Shown here piece by piece: positions 35,569 to 43,939 of a stretch of 64,000 bases of DNA. The DNA is from Acidimicrobiia bacterium. GTDB lineage: Bacteria > Actinomycetota > Acidimicrobiia > Acidimicrobiales > Poriferisodalaceae. Each line of letters opens with the position of its first letter. The first letter of the stretch is position 1. Under the pieces are notes generated by a model. The model was given only the letters and a program-made list of their open reading frames with translations. It had not been told where the DNA came from and did no database searches. The stretch lies in NCBI GenBank assembly GCA_022820505.1, contig JAJEFK010000002.1, forward strand, positions 1 through 64,000. The letters are read 5' to 3'. The translations under genes and the position numbers were made by a program.

Positions 35569-38500
35569 GACCCACCCGCGCTTGCCGGCACCAGGTCTGC
35601 CACCGGGGGCGTGCTGGTGTCGATCCCGTTGGGATCGTCAGCGAGGAGCGCATCAGGATCGATGCCCAAGGCGTGCCGGAGCTGCTCGGCGTCGAGGTCG
35701 CCGATGGAACTGGACTTCGGCAGCACCATGTCGGCGATGCGCCGTTTGCCGGCAACGACCTCCTCCACCCGTTCATCCACCGTGCCCGGACAGACCAGGC
35801 GGTGGCAGATGACTGTACGGGTCTGACCGATGCGCCAGGCCCGGTCGCGAGCCTGGTCCTCGACTGCGGGGTTCCACCAGCGGTCGTAGAGCACCACATG
35901 GCTTGCAGCGGTCAGGTTCAAGCCCGTGCCGCCTGCCTTGAGCGAGAGCACCATCGCACCGGGCCCGTCCTCGGACTGGAAGTGGCGCACCATGCGATCG
36001 CGGGCAGCGCGACCCAGCCCGCCGTGGTAGCAGTCGATCTGCAGACCAGTCCGCCGTGTCAGATGAGCGGCCAGCCGCTCGCCCCAGGTGGCGAAGTGCG
36101 TGAACACCAGTGCCCGCTCCCCCGCTGCGAAGACTGCTTCGAGAATCTCGTGCAGCCGGTCGAGCTTGCCGCTGCGCCCCTCGATCTGCTCGTCGATGTC
36201 GTCGGGACGGTAGTTGAGCGGATGGTTGCAGATCTGCTTGAGGGCGGTGATGGCCGCCAGCACGGCTCCCTTGCGCTTCTCGCCCGCTTGCTCGCTCTCG
36301 GCCGTGTCGACGATCAGCTGGTCGAGCACCGCTTGGTACAGGCCGATCTGCTCTGGGGTCATTGCGCAATGCGCGAGTTCGTCGATGCGGTCGGGCAGCT
36401 CGGCCGCGATTTGCGGCTCTGCCTTGGTGCGACGGAACACCAGCACTCCATTGAGCGCATGCAGGACCGACTCGGCGGCGCCGCGCGCGTCGCCGGGACG
36501 CTGCAACTGTGCGATGAAAGGTGTCCTGGACCCGACCAGGCCGGGATTGCAGAAGTCCATGATCGCCCACAAGTCGCCGAGGCCGTTCTCGATCGGGGTG
36601 CCGGTCAAGGCAAGGCGGATCCGGGCTGAGAGCCTGCGCAGTTGCTTGGCGGTCTCACTGGTGTGGTTCTTGATGACTTGTGCCTCATCAACCACGATTC
36701 GATCCCAGGCCACATCTTCGAGGGCGTCGATGTCGCGAACAGCAGTGCCATAGGTGGTGATCACCACGTCGATCTGGCCGTTCCCAGTTGATCCGGCGCT
36801 GTCGCGCAGCGTCTTGACCAGCTCTGCGGGTTCACGCCGGGCGGGGCCGTGATGAATGATCGTCGACAGCCCCGGTGTGAAGCGCGCCGCTTCGGCTGCC
36901 CAGTTGCTGACAACGGCCGGCGGAGCGATAACCAGGGCGGGGCCTTGGCGCCGGTCTGCAGCAATGCGAGCGAGCACCGTGGGGGTCTTGCCCAGACCCA
37001 TGTCCAGGGCGAGGCAGCCACCGAGGCCAGCCCCGTCGAGGAACTCCAGCCAGGCCACCGCCTCGGCTTGGTAGTTGCGAAGCTCGCCCACGAAACCCTC
37101 GGGCCTGCGCCGTGGCGCGGACGAGATCTCCGACGCGGAGCGCAGCAGGTCGGCCGCCCAGCCGCTGCCGGAGATGGTGATGCCGCCGCGTACCGACGGG
37201 CCTTCGAGGCCCAGTACCTGGCGCAGCATCTGCGAACCGGTGAGCGCGGTGACGTCCTCACGCTCGGCAAGTGCGGCGGCTGCCTCGGCCAGGTCGGCGT
37301 GATCCAGCGCAATCCACTGGCCCCGGTCGCGTACAAGCGGCCGCGCTTGGGAGGCCAGCTCATGAATCTGATCTGCGGTCAGCTCCACGTCGCCGAAGAC
37401 CGCTGTCCAGCTCACGGCCGTGAGCTGCTGCGCTCCTAGGGCGCTGTCGGCGTCCTCGGTGGCGGTGAGCCGGAGCGAGGGCGCCGGGCGCTCCCGGGAG
37501 AGGTTCGGGACCTCGACCGTGAAGCCCGCGGACTGCAGTGCCGGCCCCGTCACCGACATCAGCTCCCATGCCTCGTCCTGGCTGAGAATCACTTCGCCCC
37601 GTCGCTTGCCACCCGGGCGCATCAGCACCGGCAACAGCCGTTCGAGGCGGGTGAGCTGATCGCGCACTTCGGTGCGATGCGAGCTGACGCCGCTCACCAT
37701 CGCAACCTCGACGGGCTCGGTCGCGCCTTCAGGGCTGGTGGCGAGCACCTCCATGTGCCACGCCCCGGCGTCGTCGGGCTCGTCCAGCCGGACAACCAGC
37801 GACTGCCGGGCGGCGGCAGTCACCGGCCTGGCCCACAGCTCGATGCGCCGGGCCAGATCGGAGCCCTGTGTTGCCGAGCCGACAAAGCGGGTGCCGTCGA
37901 GGTATGCCAGGAAGGCTTCTGCCATCTCCGCCCGGCTCCGAGGCTCGGGCGAAGCGGCAGGCACATCGAGCCGTCTTGCGGCACTCGTCACGATGGCGTC
38001 GACCATGCCGGACAGGGCCGATTGCACCGTGGTGCGCGCCTCTGACTTGGGCTCGGGCGCTGCCACAGCACCTGGCAGGCAGTCGGTGAGCGCTGCCAGT
38101 CGATCTGCCGGCGGCGAGGCTGGCTGCCACTGCACCGAGAACTCTGCCGTGTCGGGCCGTTTGCGGTTGCGCCGCTTGCGCACGCGGTGGAGCCGCGGCA
38201 CCGTCCGCCCCCCCGCCACCAGTTCCACCGCCGTCCTGGCTGCGGTTCGCAGCCACAGCGCGCTGGCGCCGAGCAGGAAGTCGCCGTTCGAGCCGTTTTC
38301 GGCACTGTCGAGCTGCTCGTTGCCGTGCAGGGACTCGTCGTCGCCGGGCGGGTTGCTGTCGGCCGCGACGGCGGGAGAGCTCGGAGCAGTGGTCGATGAG
38401 CCGGACGAGCCGCCGGCGGCGGGGCCGTGGAGACCCACCAGCCAGCCCAGCACATCGCCGACGTCAGCCACCAGTGCCTCGGCGCTCATGCCGCCTGGCA

Positions 38501-39143
38501 GCTTGATGTTCGGATGGGGGCGCCAGACGCTGTCTGGGGCTCCGGTGGCCACCAAGCGGTCCATGATCCGGTCTGTAGGGTCGGGCTCGGTGCCGGCGCC
38601 AGCAGCCCACGCAACGATCCGGCCGGGCTGCCAGGAGAGCTGCAGTGCAGCCGGCTCGGGCAGCGGGCCTGCCGCGGCATCGCCTGCATCTGGATCCCCT
38701 GCTGAGTCATCGGGCGACTCGGTGGCGTCAAGACCTGTCAGGCGCTCGTAGGCGGCGGCAAGCTCGGAGAAATCGGTCTCGAAGTCTCGCACGACCTGCC
38801 GGCGGATCGGCCGGGGCAGCCGGCGGGCTCCTGACAGCGAGGACTCCGTCTGGTCGAGCAGATCCAGCAGAACTCGTTCCCAGCGCATCCGGTCGGTTTC
38901 GAGCGCGGTGAGGTCGTCCCTCCCGGCAGTGCCTTGCGCCTCGGCCCAGACGAGACGCGCAATCTGGGACCAGCGCATGGACGCGAGAGCAGACGGCGCC
39001 GCGCCATTGCGCCCTGTGCCCTCGGGCACTGCGGCAGCACCTGAGGTGTCGCCGTTGCGAGCGACGCCATCGGCAGGCGCGAGCTGCTGAAGCGCCGGCG
39101 CGCGCCGGTTCGGAGTCTGGGTCGGTGAGTCTTCGTCGCTCAT
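35565..39143 (-). CDS. SNF2-family DNA helicase/translocase with helicase-associated N-terminal domain
   Basis: A 1192-aa Swi2/Snf2-type ATPase. The C-terminal engine has motif I DMGLGKTPT, DEAQ (VVDEAQVIKN), LTGTPIENGLGDLWAIMDF, and the late motif WWNPAVEDQARDRAWRIGQT. The N-terminal 600 residues correspond to the DUF3670-type helicase-associated region of bacterial SNF2 proteins, with Ala/Pro/Ser-rich linkers. The family acts as RapA/HepA-like remodelers; the specific role here is unknown. ATG 39143 (MSDEDS) is preferred over an in-frame start six codons upstream. Confidence 0.88.
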   Translation of the reverse strand: MSDEDSPTQTPNRRAPALQQLAPADGVARNGDTSGAAAVPEGTGRNGAAPSALASMRWSQIARLVWAEAQGTAGRDDLTALETDRMRWERVLLDLLDQTESSLSGARRLPRPIRRQVVRDFETDFSELAAAYERLTGLDATESPDDSAGDPDAGDAAAGPLPEPAALQLSWQPGRIVAWAAGAGTEPDPTDRIMDRLVATGAPDSVWRPHPNIKLPGGMSAEALVADVGDVLGWLVGLHGPAAGGSSGSSTTAPSSPAVAADSNPPGDDESLHGNEQLDSAENGSNGDFLLGASALWLRTAARTAVELVAGGRTVPRLHRVRKRRNRKRPDTAEFSVQWQPASPPADRLAALTDCLPGAVAAPEPKSEARTTVQSALSGMVDAIVTSAARRLDVPAASPEPRSRAEMAEAFLAYLDGTRFVGSATQGSDLARRIELWARPVTAAARQSLVVRLDEPDDAGAWHMEVLATSPEGATEPVEVAMVSGVSSHRTEVRDQLTRLERLLPVLMRPGGKRRGEVILSQDEAWELMSVTGPALQSAGFTVEVPNLSRERPAPSLRLTATEDADSALGAQQLTAVSWTAVFGDVELTADQIHELASQARPLVRDRGQWIALDHADLAEAAAALAEREDVTALTGSQMLRQVLGLEGPSVRGGITISGSGWAADLLRSASEISSAPRRRPEGFVGELRNYQAEAVAWLEFLDGAGLGGCLALDMGLGKTPTVLARIAADRRQGPALVIAPPAVVSNWAAEAARFTPGLSTIIHHGPARREPAELVKTLRDSAGSTGNGQIDVVITTYGTAVRDIDALEDVAWDRIVVDEAQVIKNHTSETAKQLRRLSARIRLALTGTPIENGLGDLWAIMDFCNPGLVGSRTPFIAQLQRPGDARGAAESVLHALNGVLVFRRTKAEPQIAAELPDRIDELAHCAMTPEQIGLYQAVLDQLIVDTAESEQAGEKRKGAVLAAITALKQICNHPLNYRPDDIDEQIEGRSGKLDRLHEILEAVFAAGERALVFTHFATWGERLAAHLTRRTGLQIDCYHGGLGRAARDRMVRHFQSEDGPGAMVLSLKAGGTGLNLTAASHVVLYDRWWNPAVEDQARDRAWRIGQTRTVICHRLVCPGTVDERVEEVVAGKRRIADMVLPKSSSIGDLDAEQLRHALGIDPDALLADDPNGIDTSTPPVADLVPASAGGS

Positions 39144-39444
39144 CGCATGATGAAGGAGCACGGACAGGTGGGCTGCAGCGCCCGTCCGGACTGCGCTGGG
39201 GGCATGGCCCGAACTGTCGATGCAGGACCTGTTGCGGACACAGCCACCGTGGTCGGCGCTGTAGCCCCGGTCCGCTGCCGAGACCGCACCACCGATACTC
39301 GGTCGTCGGTGTGCAGTCGCCGACTACGCAGCCCGAGGGTACTGGACCCGTATCGCATCGCAACGCTCCGGCTGGTTCAGGTCCTTGCGTGTTCGGGACG
39401 CAGGATGGCGACATGTGAAGGGTCGCCCGCTTACCCTGCGTCTG
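39144..39444. other. 301-bp divergent intergenic region between the SNF2 gene and proS
   Basis: No convincing gene. The right edge holds the proS promoter (39408-39437). Nothing recognisable was found in the rest; no ribosome-binding site or clear -10 box precedes the SNF2 gene. Confidence 0.4.
39408..39437 (+). promoter_or_regulatory. proS promoter, leaderless type (GCGACA, 18 bp, TACCCT)
   Basis: The -10 box TACCCT (39432-39437) ends 7 nt before ATG 39445; GCGACA at 39408-39413 with an 18-bp spacer resembles the -35 TTGACA in its last four bases. No ribosome-binding site precedes the start. Confidence 0.55.
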
Positions 39445-41157
39445 ATGCGATGGTCTGATTCGTTCGTCCCGACACTGCGCGATGCACCCGGCGACGCCAC
39501 CGCCGCGAGTCACCAGCTGCTCGTGCGGGCTGGCTTCATCCGCCAGCTGCATTCGGGGCACTACAGCTTGCTGCCGCTCGGCCTGCGCGTGCACAACAAG
39601 GTGACAGACGTCGTCCGTGCGGAAATGGATGCCATCGGAGCGCAGGAGTTCCTGCTGCCGGCGATGCACCCGGCCGATCTGTGGCGGCGGAGTGGTCGGT
39701 GGAGCGTCATGGGCTCGGAGATGTTCCGCCTGCGCGATCGCAACGATGCCGATGTCGTGCTGGGCATGACGCACGAAGAGGTCTTCGCAACGCTGGCGGC
39801 GGAAATGAGCTCGTACCGGGAGCTGCCCCAGACCTGGTACCAGATCCAGACCAAGTTCCGTGACGAGCCGCGCCCGCGTAGCGGCCTGCTGCGGGTGCGC
39901 GAGTTCATGATGAAGGACTCATACAGCTTCGACATGGACGAAGCAGGCCTCGACGTGTCATTCGAGGCGCACCGCGAGGCCTACTTGCGGATCTTCGAGC
40001 GACTCGATCTCGACGTCATGGCCGTACAAGCTTCCTCGGGATCCATGGGCGGTGATGCCAGCGTCGAGTTCATGGTGCAGTCGCCTGCAGGCGAGGACGA
40101 TGTGGCGCGGTGCACCAACTGCGGGTACCGGGCCAACATCGAGCGGGCCCGCGCGGCAGTGCCGCCGGTCGCTGATCCGCCCTCCACCGGGCCGCCTGAG
40201 CGATTCGCCACGCCGGGCATCCGCACCATCGATGCGCTCGCGTCGTTCGAGGGCGGCGCGCCCGCTGATCGGCAGCTCAAGACGATGGTCATGGTTCTCG
40301 ACGATCGTCTCACGCTGGTGATCCTGCGCGGCGATCACCAGCTCAACCTGCAGAAGCTGGCCGACTGCAGCGGCGCGACCGATGTGCGCCCTGCGACCGA
40401 GTCCGAGACGTTGGCGCAGCTCGGCGCCAGTCCCGGAAGCCTGGGGGCGGTCGGCATCGACGACCTGCCGATCTATATCGATGAGGCGTTGCGGGGCCGC
40501 AGGTCGATGACCACCGGCGCCAATGAGGACGACTGGCACCTGCGCAACGTGGACGCAGAGCGCGACATCATCGACCCTCGCTGGGCTGATCTGCGTGAGG
40601 TCGCCGCAGGCGAGGCGTGCATCGAGTGCGGCCAGCCGCTGGAGATCGTGCGCTGCATCGAGGCGGGGCACATCTTCAAGCTGGGCCGCAAGTACTCCGA
40701 GGCGATGGGCGTGTCGGTGCTGGATGCGAACGGTGTCGCCCAGACCCCGATCATGGGCAGCTACGGCATCGGCATCGGGCGGGCGATGGCTGCGGTGGCC
40801 GAGACCCATCACGACGAACGGGGCCTGTGCTGGCCTGTCGCTGTCGCGCCGTTCGAGGCAGTCATCACGGTCCTGGATCCCGCTGATGACGCCCAGTCGG
40901 CTGCCGGCGAGGGGCTCGAGCGTGAATTGGCGGCACTCGGAGTCGACTGTCTCTACGACGACCGTCCGCTGCGGCCGGGCGTGAAGCTGGCCGACGCGGA
41001 GCTCGTCGGCGTGCCATACCGGCTCACGGTCGGTGCGCGCAGCCTGGCGCAGGGCAACGTGGAGCTCACCGAACGCTCGACCCGCGAGACGCGCCTGCTC
41101 ACCGTGGCTGAGGCGGCCGCTGCGACCGTCGGAGAGATCGACGCGCATCGCCGCTGA
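39445..41157 (+). CDS. proS: Prolyl-tRNA synthetase, bacterial type with editing domain
   Basis: Class II synthetase that charges tRNA-Pro, 570 aa. The motifs are LLVRAGFIRQLHSGHYSLLP (substrate pocket), motif 2 FRDEPRPRSGLLRVREFMMK, and motif 3 GSYGIGIGR. The INS editing domain (about 225-400), which removes mischarged Ala, lies between motifs 2 and 3 and includes TMVMVLDDRLTLVILRGDHQ. ECGQ/C pairs and the anticodon-binding domain at the C-terminus complete the bacterial form. ATG 39445 is fixed by the -10 box. Confidence 0.95.
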   Translation: MRWSDSFVPTLRDAPGDATAASHQLLVRAGFIRQLHSGHYSLLPLGLRVHNKVTDVVRAEMDAIGAQEFLLPAMHPADLWRRSGRWSVMGSEMFRLRDRNDADVVLGMTHEEVFATLAAEMSSYRELPQTWYQIQTKFRDEPRPRSGLLRVREFMMKDSYSFDMDEAGLDVSFEAHREAYLRIFERLDLDVMAVQASSGSMGGDASVEFMVQSPAGEDDVARCTNCGYRANIERARAAVPPVADPPSTGPPERFATPGIRTIDALASFEGGAPADRQLKTMVMVLDDRLTLVILRGDHQLNLQKLADCSGATDVRPATESETLAQLGASPGSLGAVGIDDLPIYIDEALRGRRSMTTGANEDDWHLRNVDAERDIIDPRWADLREVAAGEACIECGQPLEIVRCIEAGHIFKLGRKYSEAMGVSVLDANGVAQTPIMGSYGIGIGRAMAAVAETHHDERGLCWPVAVAPFEAVITVLDPADDAQSAAGEGLERELAALGVDCLYDDRPLRPGVKLADAELVGVPYRLTVGARSLAQGNVELTERSTRETRLLTVAEAAAATVGEIDAHRR

Positions 41158-41244
41158 AACACGCCGGCAGGCGCCGCCAATGCGCCTCGAGTTCAAGCGC
41201 TCATATGTCGCTGTTCCGGCAGGGTTCGTGGTACCGTACTGCTG

Positions 41245-41277
41245 TACCGTTCTGCGGCACAGTTCCACTATGCGGAA
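41245..41277. promoter_or_regulatory. Tandem 15-bp pseudo-palindromic operators (site A), predicted IclR sites
   Basis: TACCGTTCTGCGGCA (41245-41259), CAG, TTCCACTATGCGGAA (41263-41277), CAG. The same two-site layout, 18 bp centre to centre, occurs upstream of the iclR gene and between the DMGDH-like gene and fhs. Here it lies about 120 bp before the corrinoid operon. The downstream bases (CAAGATGCTGAACAG, then GCGGAACGACC) also match the fhs region. Confidence 0.7.
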
Positions 41278-41397
41278 CAGCAAGATGCTGAACAGCACAG
41301 CGGAACGACCTTGCCGCAGGACCCATGCTGGATCTTGAACAGTTGACCGGGACCGGGGTGCCCGGCACACGTCATGACCATGGCGAGGGGGCAAGGC

Positions 41398-42120
41398 ATG
41401 GCCGATGCGGCAACCGTCGACAGCGCCGATGCTGATGAGGAGATCGACCTCTCAGCCCTCGACGACGACGATCTCATCGCACAGATGCATGACGATCTCT
41501 ATGACGGGCTCGGCCCCGAGATCGTCGAAGGCACCGAGCTGTTGCTCGGGCGCGGCTGGGGGGCCGACAAAGTCCTCAACGAGGCGCTGGTCGAGGCCAT
41601 GCGCATCGTCGGCATCGACTTTCGCGACGGGATCCTGTTCGTTCCCGAAGTGCTGCTCGCCGCCAATGCCATGAAAGCCGGCATGGAGGTGCTCCGGCCC
41701 CTGCTCGCCGAGACCGGTGCTGAGCCGATCGGCAAGATCGTCATCGGCACCGTCAAGGGCGACATCCATGACATCGGCAAGAACCTGGTGGGGATGATGC
41801 TCGAGGGTGCGGGCTTCGAGGTGGTGGATCTGGGGATCAACACCGACGTCGACGAGTTCCTCGGCGCCCTCGCTGAGCATCGGCCCGACATCTTGGGCAT
41901 GTCAGCGCTGCTGACCACGACCATGCCGTACATGAAGGTGGTCGTCGACACGCTGATCGAGCAGGGCTTGCGCGACGACTACCTCGTCATCGTCGGCGGT
42001 GCTCCGCTGAACCAGGAGTTCGGCGAAGCCGTCGGCGCCGATGCCTACTGCCGCGATGCTGCCGTAGCAGCAGAAACCGCCACAGACCTCATCAAAGCCC
42101 GGCGCGCTGCCGCTGCGTGA
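41398..42120 (+). CDS. Corrinoid protein of a methyltransferase system (MtgC/MttC-like)
   Basis: Carries the methyl group on cobalamin between two methyltransferases. The 240-aa protein has a helical cap (about 25-105), then the B12-binding Rossmann domain with DIHDIGKN (His124 is the lower cobalt ligand), SALLTTT and VGGAPLN, the full DxHxxG...SxL...GG signature. An acidic N-terminal extension precedes the cap. ATG 41398 is supported by GAGGGGG 8 nt upstream. It is the first gene of the operon 41398-47610. The dedicated partner methyltransferases are encoded just downstream. Confidence 0.93.
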   Translation: MADAATVDSADADEEIDLSALDDDDLIAQMHDDLYDGLGPEIVEGTELLLGRGWGADKVLNEALVEAMRIVGIDFRDGILFVPEVLLAANAMKAGMEVLRPLLAETGAEPIGKIVIGTVKGDIHDIGKNLVGMMLEGAGFEVVDLGINTDVDEFLGALAEHRPDILGMSALLTTTMPYMKVVVDTLIEQGLRDDYLVIVGGAPLNQEFGEAVGADAYCRDAAVAAETATDLIKARRAAAA

Positions 42121-42121
42121 G

Positions 42122-43003
42122 ATGACAGCCACCTCGTCTCCGGAATCGACCGCTCGCCGGCGACGGCGCTCGCGTGCGCGCCGGGTAGCCGAGGCTGCAG
42201 CAAAGCCGGTGGCCGCGCGGCGGGCACCGCGGCCGGCTGCCGCCTCAGCAGAGAGCCGATCGCGCCGCGTGCTGGTACTTGGCTGCGGTGCACTCGCCAA
42301 CGAGCTGCGGGCGATTGTCGGCAGCGGAGGCCTCGAGCACATCGATGTGGAGTGCCTGCCGGCGAAGCTGCATAACCGTCCTGCGCTCATTGCGCCGGAA
42401 GTGCGCGCACGGCTGAACCGGCTCGCACAGCAGGGTCGAACCTACGAACGGGTACTCCTCGGCTATGGCGACTGCGGCAGCGCCGGCGCGATCGACGACT
42501 TGTGTGCCGAGTTCGAGCGAGCTCATGCGGCGGGCGACGGGCCCTCGATGACCCGGGTGCCGGGAGCTCACTGCTACGAGTTCTTCGCCACCGCCCCGCT
42601 CTTCGCCGAGATGTCCGAAGCCGAACCGGCGACCTTCTACCTGACCGACTATCTGGCCCGCCACTTTGACCTGCTGGTCTGGCAGGGCCTCGGTATTGCC
42701 GACCATCCCGAGCTCGCAGAGCTCTACTTCGGCAACTACCGCCGCGTGGTGCTGCTGACCCAGACGCCGGATGGCGCTCAGCGCGCTCGCATCGAGGCCT
42801 GCGCTCGTGCCGGAGCTGATCGCCTCGGCCTCCCGCTCGAAATCGTCGAGACCGGCTACGGAGAACTCGAGACCACGCTGACCAGCGTCGCTGCGCCAAG
42901 ACGCAACACTGCAACTCCGGATGTCACTGCGCCGAGGCGCAGCACCGTGCCTTCTGAGCTCGCTGCGTCGAGGCGCAGCGACGAGCACCAGGTGCCCGCG
43001 TGA
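42122..43003 (+). CDS. DUF1638 family protein in a corrinoid methyltransferase operon
   Basis: A 293-aa protein. After a basic Ala/Arg-rich leader (about 1-48), the core begins VLVLGCGALANELRAI and continues with LHNRPALIAPEVRARL, LLGYGDCGSAG and PGAHCYEFFA, all typical of DUF1638. Conserved Cys and His in these blocks suggest metal or corrinoid contact. DUF1638 genes recur beside MttB-type genes in other organisms; function is unknown. The tail has three short repeats of an A-x-RR-x-T/S type. The gene starts 1 bp after the corrinoid-protein stop and overlaps the next gene by 4 bp. Confidence 0.82.
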   Translation: MTATSSPESTARRRRRSRARRVAEAAAKPVAARRAPRPAAASAESRSRRVLVLGCGALANELRAIVGSGGLEHIDVECLPAKLHNRPALIAPEVRARLNRLAQQGRTYERVLLGYGDCGSAGAIDDLCAEFERAHAAGDGPSMTRVPGAHCYEFFATAPLFAEMSEAEPATFYLTDYLARHFDLLVWQGLGIADHPELAELYFGNYRRVVLLTQTPDGAQRARIEACARAGADRLGLPLEIVETGYGELETTLTSVAAPRRNTATPDVTAPRRSTVPSELAASRRSDEHQVPA

Positions 43004-43929
43004 CCGACACCGTCATCAGCTCTGCCACGCGTGAGGTGGTGATCGGCTTCGGCAGACCGTTCGTGATGATCGGCGAGCGCATCAATCCCACCGGTCGCAA
43101 GCTGCTTGCGGAGGAGATGAAAGAGGGCGACTTCAGCCGGGTCGAAGCTGACGCACTCGCTCAAGTGACGGCCGGCGCCCACATGCTCGATGTCAATGCC
43201 GGCGTGCCGCTCGCCGACGAGCCTGCACTGCTCGCAGCGGCGGTGAAGCTGGTGCAGTCGGTCACCGATGTTCCGCTCAGCATCGACTCGTCGATCATTG
43301 AGGCGCTCGAAGCCGGCGTGGACGCATATGTGGGCAAGCCCCTCATCAACTCCGTGACCGGAGAGCCGGAGGTGATGGAGCGGGTGCTCCCGCTGGTGGC
43401 GCGGGCCGGAGCCGCAGTGGTCGCCATCTCCAACGACGAGACCGGCATCAGCGAAGACCCTGATGTCCGCTTCGACGTAGCAAAGCGGATTGTGAGCGCA
43501 GCAGCCGACTACGGCATTCCCACGGCAGACGTCGTGGTGGACCCGCTCGTGATGCCGATAGGCGCCATGGCCACCGCAGGACGCCAGGTATTCCACCTCG
43601 TGCGCCGGCTGCGTGACGAACTGGGCGTCAACACCACGTGCGGGGCCTCCAATGTGAGCTTTGGGCTGCCCAACCGGCACATCATCACCGGCACCTTCCT
43701 GGCTATGGCGATCGGTGCCGGCATGACATCGGCGATCATGAACCCGCTCCACGCCGACGTGAAGGCCGCAGTCATGGCAGGCGACGTCTTGGCAGGCAAC
43801 GACGAGAACTGTGCGGCGTGGATCTCCGAGCACCGCGACCGCAGCGCAATGGGGGCAGACAGTGCTCCCGGCGCAGGGTCCGGCGATCGTCCCCGCCGAC
43901 GGGGCGGACGTCGCGCTCGCACTGGTTAG
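43000..43929 (+). CDS. Methyltetrahydrofolate:corrinoid methyltransferase (MtgA/AcsE-like, pterin-binding)
   Basis: TIM-barrel enzyme that moves the methyl group between methyl-corrinoid and tetrahydrofolate, here presumably toward methyl-THF. The pterin-binding family blocks are MIGERINPTGRK, AHMLDVNAGVP, PLSIDSS, GKPLINSVTGE and TCGASNVSFGLPNR. The 309-aa length includes a basic Gly/Arg tail (DRPRRRGGRRARTG) not seen in most relatives. The GTG start overlaps the DUF1638 gene by 4 bp. With the corrinoid protein and the MttB-like protein it makes a complete three-component methyl transfer system. Confidence 0.92.
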   Translation: MTDTVISSATREVVIGFGRPFVMIGERINPTGRKLLAEEMKEGDFSRVEADALAQVTAGAHMLDVNAGVPLADEPALLAAAVKLVQSVTDVPLSIDSSIIEALEAGVDAYVGKPLINSVTGEPEVMERVLPLVARAGAAVVAISNDETGISEDPDVRFDVAKRIVSAAADYGIPTADVVVDPLVMPIGAMATAGRQVFHLVRRLRDELGVNTTCGASNVSFGLPNRHIITGTFLAMAIGAGMTSAIMNPLHADVKAAVMAGDVLAGNDENCAAWISEHRDRSAMGADSAPGAGSGDRPRRRGGRRARTG

Positions 43930-43939
43930 GGGAGCCCCG

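Noticed and set aside
39147..39458. Small plus-strand open frame between the SNF2 gene and proS
   Set aside because: Cys/Arg-rich translation, no ribosome-binding site, overlaps the proS start region.
41160..41397. Cobalamin riboswitch before the corrinoid operon
   Set aside because: No B12-box-like sequence was found; the region is instead filled with the palindromic operators.
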